The position numbers were made by a program, and so were the translations under genes. Below are positions 9,301-16,485 of a DNA stretch of 64,000 nt, piece after piece. The notes below the pieces were generated by a model. It was not told the DNA's origin. It saw only the letters and a program-made list of their open reading frames with translations, and searched no databases. The stretch spans positions 558,001 to 622,000 of the forward strand of contig NZ_JASNWE010000002.1 in assembly GCF_030283145.1 (NCBI RefSeq), written 5' to 3'. Position 1 is the first letter of the stretch, and each line of letters opens with the position of its first letter. Source of the DNA: Actinomadura xylanilytica (GTDB taxonomy: Bacteria > Actinomycetota > Actinomycetes > Streptosporangiales > Streptosporangiaceae).

Positions 9301-10037
9301 GCGGGCGCCGCCTCCCGCAGGAAGCCCGACACGCTGCGGATCGAGGCGACCCGGTCCTCAAGGTTGGACGCCTCGGTGCGCCTCTGCGTGATGGACCGTT
9401 CACCTGCCTGCCGCTGCCGGTAGTGGTAGACGACCTCGCGCAGCACGTCCACGCTCTCGGCCAGGACGTGGGCGGGCAGGGTGACGGGCGCGTCCTCGTA
9501 CGCGCCCGCGGGGAACGTGAAGCCGTGCGCGTCCCAGAAGGTCCGGCGGAAGACCTTGTTCCAGGCCGTCCGGTCGTGCAGCAGCTCGCGGTCGCGGGTG
9601 ACATGCGTGCGCAGCCGGGTAGCGCCGAACGCCTCGCCGTAGAACTTCGCCCGCTTGGAGCGCTCGGCGTTGAACACGCGCACGTCCCCGCTGACCAGAT
9701 CGGACCCTGTCTCCTTCAGCGAACCGACCATCCGTTCATAGGCGTAGCGCGGGACGACGTCGTCGCTGTCTGCGAACGCCAGGTACTCGCCGGTCGCGTG
9801 CAGCGCCCCGGTGTTACGGGCCGGTCCGAGCCCCTGGTTCTCCTGCTGGACGAGGACGAAGCGCGCATCCCGCGCCGCCTGCTCCTCAGCGATCAGCACG
9901 CTGCCGTCCGGCGACCCGTCATCGACCATGACGACCTCGATGTCGGTCAGGGTCTGCCCGGCCAGCGACGCCAGGCACTCCTCCAGGTAGTCCTCCACGT
10001 TGTAGAACGGGACGACGATGCTGAGCTCGGGTGACAT
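6372..10037 (-). CDS. GT2 glycosyltransferase fused to CDP-glycerol glycerophosphotransferase (TagF-like)
   Basis: A 1221-aa multidomain protein. Residues 1 to about 110 form a GT2 (GT-A) fold, beginning LSIVVPFYNVEDYLEECLAS with the metal motif FADSDD near residue 88. A helical extension reaches about 330. The middle (about 370-800) is beta-rich and of no recognised catalytic family. The C-terminal part (about 850-1210) is the CDP-glycerol:poly(glycerophosphate) glycerophosphotransferase domain, with YVQTWHGTPVK near 941 and DALVTDYSSAMCDFA near 1117. Such proteins polymerise or prime teichoic-acid-like chains at the inner membrane face. The ATG at 10037 has GGAGG nine bases upstream. It lies downstream of a GT4 gene on the same strand. 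Polymer composition cannot be read from sequence. Confidence 0.88.
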   Translation of the reverse strand: MSPELSIVVPFYNVEDYLEECLASLAGQTLTDIEVVMVDDGSPDGSVLIAEEQAARDARFVLVQQENQGLGPARNTGALHATGEYLAFADSDDVVPRYAYERMVGSLKETGSDLVSGDVRVFNAERSKRAKFYGEAFGATRLRTHVTRDRELLHDRTAWNKVFRRTFWDAHGFTFPAGAYEDAPVTLPAHVLAESVDVLREVVYHYRQRQAGERSITQRRTEASNLEDRVASIRSVSGFLREAAPALKDAYDLTTLDDDLSIFIDVAEQGDADYRNRLCAMVGRYLQDVEPALLARLPAIKRLKYHLARENRPADLVAVLEYERTGLPVTPVRTGGLLRRRRYAGHPFRDDPVRAIPDSVYDLTGELRLHAQVDEIAWRPDGVLCLTGHAYIRGLDMTPDDGIEVWLQHARTRRRHRLRVRRAVRPEVTANSGQPAACYDGSGFAVDIDPAALKSVPGWKNADWRLHAAVRVGRGRDRLRLSAPVERCGAAAQWPRLRSLSGRVRVQVVQTDDHGVVLRFRQVKALVTGHRLDGDVLELTGSVTGATSGDDTVTLASRERGTKTTIPVRHDVGDGGATTFRFRLPLAELVPDEPMDDAHDRMHWDLWLHARGRKLRLAASEDLAESAHAVAGREVMLTRTRYGNLTLLEGVPQLMVRDLAWDGDHLVISGEYPVPTATPGPAGPETGEHGAGVPDTGGRAASLPDAPTVPIAPPPVAGASAVPDRLVLRRRRTGVRHAFPLRWAGDARFEARLDLAAITTLAGTLPLASGTWDVQAADASGAEVGVTVRRGCLAGLPPGRDVAAHNYRLWPARGGEGLQLSARVARPDDERGPYAQRLLCEREYPVFLRRPRRDLIVFESYFGWQYSCNPKALYEEFRRRDTGHELVWVMGDQHFRPPSGARTVQRHGREYYEATAAAEIVVNNVAQPTTYRKRIGQLYVQTWHGTPVKSVGFDMNWSRMERRDQRLRELTDDVARWDLLLTQNPFSTETMRRAFRYGGEILETGYPRNDLAHGPDRDRIRARVRARLGLPDGKRAVLYAPTWRDHLQTTSGGLDRHRLGLDLDEAAAALGKDTVLLLRSHHLLNAPIPAGHESFVLDVTRYPDVTELYLAADALVTDYSSAMCDFAGLGKPILLFAHDLDAYRDEIRGLELDLTATPPGPILRTSGELVEALADLDGAGAESSGLLTEFAETFCPHDDGGAAARVVDRLLELTGRHQRIE

Positions 10038-10119
10038 GGGCGCTGCCTCCAGTCGAAGGTGGTTGGGGTCGCGTGCCGACGGCCCCGGGCCGGATGCCGA
10101 CGGCCCGGGTCGCGGGCCG

Positions 10120-11265
10120 TCAGCTGAGGAAGGCGAACAGCTCCTCCCAGCGGCCGGCGACGGCGTCCGGGGCGAAGCGCTGCACCGAGGCGCGGGCGGC
10201 GCGGCCCATCTTCCGGCGCAGCTCCGCGTCGTCCATGAGCCGGAGCAGGCAGGCGGCGAACTCGGTGGTGTTGCCGGCCGGGACGACCAGCCCGTCCACC
10301 CCGTGGGTGATCAGCTCGCCGATGCCCGGGGCGCAGTCGAAGGCCACGCACGGCAGCCCGTACGCCATCGCCTCCAGGATCGCCATCGGGAACCCCTCCT
10401 CGCGGGAGGTGAGCGCGAAGACCGACCCGGCGCACAGCGCGGTCTCGATGTCGCGGGTCGGGCCCGGCCACTGCACGCTGCCGGTGAGGCCGAGCTCCTC
10501 GGTCATCCTGGCCAGCCGCCGCTCCTCCTTCCCGTCGCACTTGTCGGAGCCGTGCACCCGCAGCGTCCAGCCGGGACGCCGCGGCGCGACCTTCGACCAG
10601 GCGTCCAGCAGCAGGTCCTGGCCCTTGTCGTAGTCGAGGCGGCCGAGCCGCACGACGACCGGCGCGTCCAGTTCCGCGTGCCGCGCGGGCACGACGTGCA
10701 GCGCGTTGGGGATGAAGTCGGCGTTGGCCATGCCGTCGCGCGCGAACGCGTCGGCGTCGGCGAGGGTGAGGGTCAGGAAGCGGTCGGCGTCCGCGAAGTG
10801 CCGCAGGACGCGGTCGTGCCGGCCGGCGAGGCGGCACGCGGCGTGCGACTCGTGCACCATCCCGATCACCTTGAGGTGGCCGGGCGCCGCCCGCCGGACC
10901 CATTCCATCGCCCAGACCTCGGCGACGATCACCATGCCGCCCGGCCGCGCCGTCCGCAGCAGCGCCGCGAGGCCCGCCGCCCCGCGCAGCCGTTCGGAGC
11001 GGAGCCGGCGGGCGCGCGGGCTCGTCAGGTCGCGGAGCCCTTTCGGCTTCCAGCCTCCGCCGGGGAAGTGCGGGTGCAGGACGGTCGTCGCGTAGGGGAA
11101 GTCCGCGCCGTGGTCGTGGGTGCGCTTCGGATGCATGATCCCGACGACGTGGACGCAGTGGCCGCGGCCGGTGAACAGGCGGGCCATGAAGTGCGCCCAG
11201 GTCTGCACGCCGCCCAGCACCTCGACGTTGTTGCAGACGAGGAAGAGGTCGCGCCCGCCGTCCAT
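10120..11265 (-). CDS. GT4 family glycosyltransferase
   Basis: A 381-aa GT-B glycosyltransferase of family 4. The N-terminal acceptor domain opens with LFLVCNNVEVLGGVQTWAHF. The donor domain contains VVRLGRLDYDKGQDLLLDAW and the EX7E-type region REEGFPMAILEAMAYGLPCV followed by GIGELITHGVDGLVV, where the two glutamates contact the nucleotide sugar. The ATG at 11265 is preceded by GGAGGGGGC. It is first in a minus-strand unit with the TagF-like gene and probably adds a sugar to the linkage unit or the polymer backbone. Substrate specificity is not deducible. Confidence 0.88.
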   Translation of the reverse strand: MDGGRDLFLVCNNVEVLGGVQTWAHFMARLFTGRGHCVHVVGIMHPKRTHDHGADFPYATTVLHPHFPGGGWKPKGLRDLTSPRARRLRSERLRGAAGLAALLRTARPGGMVIVAEVWAMEWVRRAAPGHLKVIGMVHESHAACRLAGRHDRVLRHFADADRFLTLTLADADAFARDGMANADFIPNALHVVPARHAELDAPVVVRLGRLDYDKGQDLLLDAWSKVAPRRPGWTLRVHGSDKCDGKEERRLARMTEELGLTGSVQWPGPTRDIETALCAGSVFALTSREEGFPMAILEAMAYGLPCVAFDCAPGIGELITHGVDGLVVPAGNTTEFAACLLRLMDDAELRRKMGRAARASVQRFAPDAVAGRWEELFAFLS

Positions 11266-11510
11266 ATCGCCCCCTCCTGCCGCACGCCCATCACAGTGGA
11301 CATGGACTTTTCGAGGGTGAAACTAACCGGGAATAGGCATAACGGAAAAACATTTTAGGCCGCCTTGGAGTGACATACCTCGCACCTTCCGATAAAACCG
11401 GAATCACACGGCCACCGGGCGCACAGGTAAAGAAATGGTAAGGAGCGGTGGCGAACACGGTATTCCGGCCCAGCGGTGCCTACGCTCCGGCGGAAGTGAT
11501 CGGAGTGCTC
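11266..11510. promoter_or_regulatory. Divergent promoter region between the two surface-polymer operons
   Basis: About 245 bp separating divergently transcribed operons, with an A/T-rich core (roughly 11320-11440) that stands out against the local GC content. It must contain both promoters. I see no strong palindrome that would mark a shared operator. A purine run AAGGAG at 11440-11445 sits only two bases before a possible GTG start at 11448, which is too close to be comfortable. Confidence 0.4.
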
Positions 11511-12437
11511 ATGCTGCGTCGCGTTCTCACCCGGGAGTCGCGCCTGGCCGCCAGGGCCGCCACGGCGGCGGCGCGCGAGGCGCGGCGGTTGCGCGCGAGG
11601 TGCGCGCGTTCGGCACTGCGCGTCCTGCCGGTGGCGACGATCGAGGAGCTGGTCGTCCAGGACGGTGTGTCGCTGAACGTGCGGGTGCGCCTGCCGCGCT
11701 CGGCCGGACCGCGGCCGATCACCGTCCACCTCGTCCTGACCAGGGACGGGCACGAGCACTCCGTCCGGCTGCACCGGGACGGGCCGCGCTCGGCCGCGAC
11801 CGCCCTGAACCTCGCGACGCTCGCCGGCCCCGGGCCCGGCAGGTGGCTGCTGCACCTGCGGCTGCGGCACGTCGACGGCGGGGCGAGCCGCCATCCGGTC
11901 TACGGGCCGCCGCCGCGCCGCCCGTCCGGCGGCCCGACCCGCGCCGCCGCCCGCTGCCCCGACACCGGGACCGGGTACGTCCTCGGCGCCACGACGCGCG
12001 GGCGGACGTCGCTGACCCTCACCCCGGCCACGCCGCGCGCCCAGGTCACCAGGGTCGTGACCGGCTGGGACGGGGTGACCGTCTCCGGCCGGCTGATCGC
12101 CGCGGGCCGGCCCGGCCCCGCCGTCGTGGAGATGGTCCACCGGGACGGGCGGACCCGGCTGCCCGTCGTGCTGGGCGAGGGCCGCTTCACCTTCACCGTC
12201 CCCGGCGAGGCGATCGCGGCGGCGCCCGAATGGCGGTTCACCCTCGCGGTCGACGGCGCGCCCGCGCTGCCGGTCGGCCGCTACCTCGACGGCCTGCGGC
12301 GCCCGGACCGGTCGATCCGCTACCCCGCCCGGCTGATCCACACCGCGGCGGGCCGGCCGCCGCTGCGCGTCCGGCCGCGCTACTCCGCCCGTGGCCGGCT
12401 GCTGCTCACCCGCTCCGTTCCCGAGGAGACCGCGTGA
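11511..12437 (+). CDS. Beta-rich protein of unknown function coupled to GT4-Stealth
   Basis: About 308 aa. After a basic helical N-terminus (LRRVLTRESRLAARAATAAA) the rest is alternating hydrophobic and polar residues typical of beta-sandwich modules. It has no signal peptide, membrane helix or catalytic motif that I recognise. Its composition and strand pattern resemble the middle, non-catalytic region of the neighbouring 1221-aa TagF-like protein (for example a 'VHLVLTRDGHEHSVRLHRDG'-style strand pair), so a carbohydrate-binding or scaffold role is possible; this is inference. Its stop overlaps the start of the GT4-Stealth gene (GTGA), indicating translational coupling. The start is uncertain: ATG 11511 with GGAG six bases upstream is preferred over GTG 11448. 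Confidence 0.7.
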   Translation: MLRRVLTRESRLAARAATAAAREARRLRARCARSALRVLPVATIEELVVQDGVSLNVRVRLPRSAGPRPITVHLVLTRDGHEHSVRLHRDGPRSAATALNLATLAGPGPGRWLLHLRLRHVDGGASRHPVYGPPPRRPSGGPTRAAARCPDTGTGYVLGATTRGRTSLTLTPATPRAQVTRVVTGWDGVTVSGRLIAAGRPGPAVVEMVHRDGRTRLPVVLGEGRFTFTVPGEAIAAAPEWRFTLAVDGAPALPVGRYLDGLRRPDRSIRYPARLIHTAAGRPPLRVRPRYSARGRLLLTRSVPEETA

Positions 12438-14986
12438 AGATCACCTACCTCGTCACCTCGGCCGACGCCGCCGGCGAGGCCGAACAGGCCGCGCTGGAGC
12501 AGGCCCGGCGGCTCCGCGCCGGCCACGACGTCCGGATCCTCGGCATCGTCGAGGCGCGGGCCGGCGGCGCGGCGGCCGTCGACCCCGGCGTCCTGGTCAC
12601 GGCCGCCCCCGCCACGCTGGCGCTGGCCGTGCGGATCGCGCCCCCGGCCACCGCGCTGGTGCACCAGACCGGTCTGGCCCCCGAGACGTGGACGGCGCGG
12701 GACGAGCCGCTGCTGGCGTCCGCGCCCCGGCTCGACCTGCTGATCACCGCCACCGAGCACGCGGCGCGCTGGTTCACCGCCTCGCTGGGCGCCGCCGCGC
12801 CGCTGGTCGAGGCCGTCCCCTGGGCGCTGCCGCCGGGGCCCCGGCTGCGCTCCTCGCTGGCCGCCCGGACGGTCGTGCTCGCCGACCGGCTCACCAAGGA
12901 CGGGCGCGCGGGCGACGCGATCCGCGCGTTCGCGTCCATCGCGGACCGGTTCCCGGACTGGTCCCTGCGGATCTTCGGGGACGGGCCGGCCCGGCGGAGC
13001 CTGGCCCGGCTGGTCGAGTCACTGGATCTCCAGGACCAGGTGCACCTGCTCGGCCCGGCGCCGTGCCTGGCCGACGAGATCGCCAAGTGCAGCGTGCGCG
13101 TGGTGACCGGGGCGTCCGCCGGTTCCGGACGGGCCCGGGCCGAGGCGTTCGCCGCCGGGGTGCCGGTGATCGCCTACGCGCACCCGGGCGCCGGGGAGCT
13201 GGTCTCCCACGGCGTCAACGGCCACCTGGTCCAGCCCGGCGTCGCCGCGCTGGCCGCCGGGCTGGCCGGGCTGATGGGCGACGAGACGACCCGGTTGCGG
13301 CTCGGCATGGACGCGCTCATCACGGCGCGGTCCCTGACCGCCGAGCGCGACACCGCCCGCCGGGCCGAGCTCTTCGCGCGCGCGCTCGCGGCGCACGAGG
13401 GGGCCGCGGACCGCCTGGCGGCGCACACCGCCCGGACGGTCGGCGGCTTCGTCCCCGCAGTACATGCCCGCCAGGGCGAACGACTCGTCCAGCTAAGGAA
13501 CGACCTCGGCCCCCATGACGTCGCCCGCCTCAACCTGGAGACCGTCACGGAAGCTCTGCGCGACGGGAGTGTTCCCTTCCTGGTGCTGCGGGACCGCGGG
13601 CTCAGACATCGCGTCGCGGTGACGGAGGACCACAGGGCCGAGGCACTGGCCGTACTGGCCCGCCACTACGGCGAGGAGCCGGTGTACGCGCAGCCGCTCA
13701 AGGCGGCGCCGGGCACGCCGCCGTCCGGTCCGGTCGGCGACGTCGAGAGCTGGCCGGTCCCGGGCGGGCTGCGGATCTTCCACGTCATCGCGCCGACCAC
13801 CCGGACGCTGGAGTTCGGCGAGGACCACGGCTGCGACCTGGAGTTCTGGGCGGTCACGGCCGACGGGGGCCGCGTCCCGCTCCGGCCCACCCTGATCGGG
13901 AACACCGTGCCCGCCGAGGCGCTGCGGCCCGCCGACCTCACCGTGGGCGAGCGCGCCTATCCCTCGCTGGAGGCGTTCACCCGGCCGCTCGCCGACGACG
14001 TGACCTTCCCCATCGACGCCGTCTACACCTGGGTGGACGGCGCCGACCCCGCCTGGCTGGAGCGCAGGCGGGCCGCGCTCGGCAACGGACCGGAACCCGC
14101 CAAGGCCGACGGCGGCGAGAGCCGCTACAGCAGCCGCGACGAGCTGCTGTACTCGCTGCGGTCACTGGCGATGCACGCGCCCTGGATCCGGCGCGTCTGG
14201 ATCGTCACCGACCGGCAGACACCGCCGTGGCTCGACACGGCCCACCAGGACGTGACCGTCGTCGACCACCGCGACGTCTTCGCCGACCCGGACGCGCTGC
14301 CCACCTACAACTCGCACGCGATCGAGACCCGGCTGCACCACATCGAGGGGCTCGCCGAGCATTTCCTCTACCTCAACGACGACTTCTTCCTAGGCCGGCC
14401 GCTCACGCCCGCGCACTTCTTCCACTCCAACGGGCTGACCAAGTTCTTCCCGTCCTCGACCACCATTCCCATGAGCCCCCGCACGGGGAAGGACGCGACC
14501 TGGCTGGCCGCCGCGAAGAACAACCGCGCCCTGATCGAACGCGAATTCGGCCGTACTCCCGTCCAGGCGCTCAAGCACGCCCCCTACGCCCTGCGGCGCA
14601 GCGTGCTGAACGAGATCGAGCGGCGGTTCCCCGAAGAGGTCGCCGCGACGGCGCGCAGCAGGATCCGGTCCACCGAGGACATCTCCCTGGTGTCGTCGCT
14701 CTACCACTACTACGCGCTGTGCACCGGGAAGGCGGTGCCCGGATCGCTCTCGGTGGACACCGTCCCGCTCAGCCACAGCACCAGCATGCCCACGCTCACC
14801 AGGCTGCTGACGCTGCGCGACCGCGACGCGTTCTGCCTCAACGACATGGCGTCGGGCGACCTGACCGAGACGCAGAAGTGGCGGGCCACGGTCGGCTTCC
14901 TGGGGAGCTACTTCCCGATCCCGTGCGGCTTCGAGAAGTCGGCGGACGTGTCGCCGGACGTGTCGGTGGAGTCGGGGCGGACGTAG
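12434..14986 (+). CDS. GT4 glycosyltransferase fused to Stealth-family sugar-phosphate transferase
   Basis: An 850-aa fusion. Residues 1 to about 330 form a GT4-like domain (VVLADRLTKDGRAGDAIRAF; ARAEAFAAGVPVIAYAHPGA; ELVSHGVNGHLV). From about 525 on, all Stealth conserved regions are present: CR1 IDAVYTWVDGADPAW, CR2 YSSRDELLYSLRSLAMHAPW with RRVWIVTDRQTPPW, CR3 around HAPYALRRSVLNEIERRFPE and STEDISLVSSLYHYYAL, and CR4 near DRDAFCLNDM. Stealth proteins transfer sugar-1-phosphate to hydroxyls of another sugar, making phosphodiester-linked glycans (capsule polymerases; GlcNAc-1-phosphotransferase). The fusion would couple glycosidic and phosphodiester steps. The GTG start overlaps the preceding stop. 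Its last 79 bases overlap the convergent membrane-protein gene. Confidence 0.88.
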   Translation: MKITYLVTSADAAGEAEQAALEQARRLRAGHDVRILGIVEARAGGAAAVDPGVLVTAAPATLALAVRIAPPATALVHQTGLAPETWTARDEPLLASAPRLDLLITATEHAARWFTASLGAAAPLVEAVPWALPPGPRLRSSLAARTVVLADRLTKDGRAGDAIRAFASIADRFPDWSLRIFGDGPARRSLARLVESLDLQDQVHLLGPAPCLADEIAKCSVRVVTGASAGSGRARAEAFAAGVPVIAYAHPGAGELVSHGVNGHLVQPGVAALAAGLAGLMGDETTRLRLGMDALITARSLTAERDTARRAELFARALAAHEGAADRLAAHTARTVGGFVPAVHARQGERLVQLRNDLGPHDVARLNLETVTEALRDGSVPFLVLRDRGLRHRVAVTEDHRAEALAVLARHYGEEPVYAQPLKAAPGTPPSGPVGDVESWPVPGGLRIFHVIAPTTRTLEFGEDHGCDLEFWAVTADGGRVPLRPTLIGNTVPAEALRPADLTVGERAYPSLEAFTRPLADDVTFPIDAVYTWVDGADPAWLERRRAALGNGPEPAKADGGESRYSSRDELLYSLRSLAMHAPWIRRVWIVTDRQTPPWLDTAHQDVTVVDHRDVFADPDALPTYNSHAIETRLHHIEGLAEHFLYLNDDFFLGRPLTPAHFFHSNGLTKFFPSSTTIPMSPRTGKDATWLAAAKNNRALIEREFGRTPVQALKHAPYALRRSVLNEIERRFPEEVAATARSRIRSTEDISLVSSLYHYYALCTGKAVPGSLSVDTVPLSHSTSMPTLTRLLTLRDRDAFCLNDMASGDLTETQKWRATVGFLGSYFPIPCGFEKSADVSPDVSVESGRT

Positions 14987-16485
14987 AGGGTCAGCCGCAT
15001 CCGCTTGGCGGTCCAGCGTCCGACGCGATGCCTCAGTCCCGCCTTCCGCACCATCGCGACACGCTTGCGCATGAGCGCGACCACGCGACGGTTCCCGTTG
15101 ATGCGGCGCACCACCCACACGCGGTCGGCGTTCCTCAGGCGGCGGGCCAGTTCCTTTCCGCCCACCTCACGGCCGTGAAGCGTTCCGTCATGGGCACCGG
15201 TACTGCGCTGGGCGATGTCCAACAACCCGGCGAACACCTGCGGGTACGCGCTGGAGAGCGACCTCATCCCGGACGGCGCCACCAGAAACGCGTCCCCGGG
15301 CCGCGCCTCGTCCTTGAGCACGCGCACGATCGGGGTGACGTCGTGCCACTTGCTGTCGGGCCTGCGAAGGGTCGGCTGGACGACCGCGGTCACCACCAGC
15401 AGGGCGAGCCCCACCGGGACCATGACCAGACGGGGCCGGACGGTCAGCCCCGCGCCCACCAGCAGGGCCACCGCCGGGACGCAGAACAGCAGGTATCGCG
15501 CCACGAACACGGGCTCGGCCAATGACGCGGCCAGCAACGCTGCCGGAGGGACGACCGCCCACGGCACGGTGACCCTGACCAACTCCCCGGCACGCGCGCG
15601 CACGAGCGCCACCGCACACAGCGCCCCCATCAGGACCACGGCCGCGACGCTTCCGGTGACTCCCCACACCGACGCCCATAGATGCGCCACGTCCGGATCG
15701 GGAATCCACTCGACCGCCGACCGCTGCCCCGACGCCACCCATGCCAGCGGCACCAGCAGCAGGCCCGCCACGACGACGCTCACCAGCCAGGCGAGCCGCA
15801 CCCGCCACGTACGGCGGACGGCCACCACCGTGACCAGATGCGCCGCCACCAGGAGGAAGCCGAAAATCTGTAGGGCCCCGACCGCCACGAGCAGCACGCC
15901 GTAGACCGCGAACCAGACGATCCCGCCTGAACGGAGCGCGCGCACGAACGCATACGTGGCGAGGACGGCGGCGCATGTCACCAGCGCATAGGAACGGGCC
16001 TCCAGGGCGTACTGGCTGACGACCGGCGTGCAGGCGAAGACCAGCCCCGCGAGCAGCCCGGCGGGCGGCCCCGCCAGGGACCGTCCCAGCGCGGCCAGCA
16101 CCCCGGCCGCGACCACGGTCGCCGCCACCGACGGCAGCCGCACCGCCGTGGACGAGAAGCCGGCCACGTCCACGAACCAGTGCATCAGCAGGTAGTAGGC
16201 GCCGTGCACGGCGTCGACGTGCCGGAGCAGATGCAGGATCTGCGGTACCGAACGGCGCGCGACGTCCACCGTGGCGAGCTCGTCCGCCCACAGGGACGGC
16301 CGCCCGGTCCCCCACAGCCCCAGGAGCAGTGCGACCAGCGCGGGCACGCCCACCACCGCCCACCGCCGGCCACGCCCGTCCGGCGCCCGCGCATCGTCGC
16401 CGGCGACGGCGGCGGCGTCGCCCGGTTCGCGGCCGGTGCGGGAGTGCGGCTCGTCTCGCGGCTCCGGGCCGCTCTGCGTGTTCAT
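14908..16485 (-). CDS. GT39/ArnT-like membrane glycosyltransferase (dolichyl-P-mannose-mannosyltransferase type)
   Basis: A 525-aa polytopic protein. After about 50 polar residues come around ten hydrophobic segments, starting RRWAVVGVPALVALLLGLWG. The first periplasmic loop contains PSLWADELATVDVARRS, in which the acidic 'DE' matches the catalytic Asp-Glu of GT-C enzymes of the ArnT/PMT group. A further loop has VDAVHGAYYLLMHWFV. It is expected to use a lipid-linked sugar donor at the outer membrane face to decorate the surface polymer or proteins. The ATG at 16485 overlaps the upstream TagF-like stop (ATGA). The final 79 bases of coding sequence overlap the end of the convergent Stealth gene. 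Confidence 0.82.
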   Translation of the reverse strand: MNTQSGPEPRDEPHSRTGREPGDAAAVAGDDARAPDGRGRRWAVVGVPALVALLLGLWGTGRPSLWADELATVDVARRSVPQILHLLRHVDAVHGAYYLLMHWFVDVAGFSSTAVRLPSVAATVVAAGVLAALGRSLAGPPAGLLAGLVFACTPVVSQYALEARSYALVTCAAVLATYAFVRALRSGGIVWFAVYGVLLVAVGALQIFGFLLVAAHLVTVVAVRRTWRVRLAWLVSVVVAGLLLVPLAWVASGQRSAVEWIPDPDVAHLWASVWGVTGSVAAVVLMGALCAVALVRARAGELVRVTVPWAVVPPAALLAASLAEPVFVARYLLFCVPAVALLVGAGLTVRPRLVMVPVGLALLVVTAVVQPTLRRPDSKWHDVTPIVRVLKDEARPGDAFLVAPSGMRSLSSAYPQVFAGLLDIAQRSTGAHDGTLHGREVGGKELARRLRNADRVWVVRRINGNRRVVALMRKRVAMVRKAGLRHRVGRWTAKRMRLTLYVRPDSTDTSGDTSADFSKPHGIGK

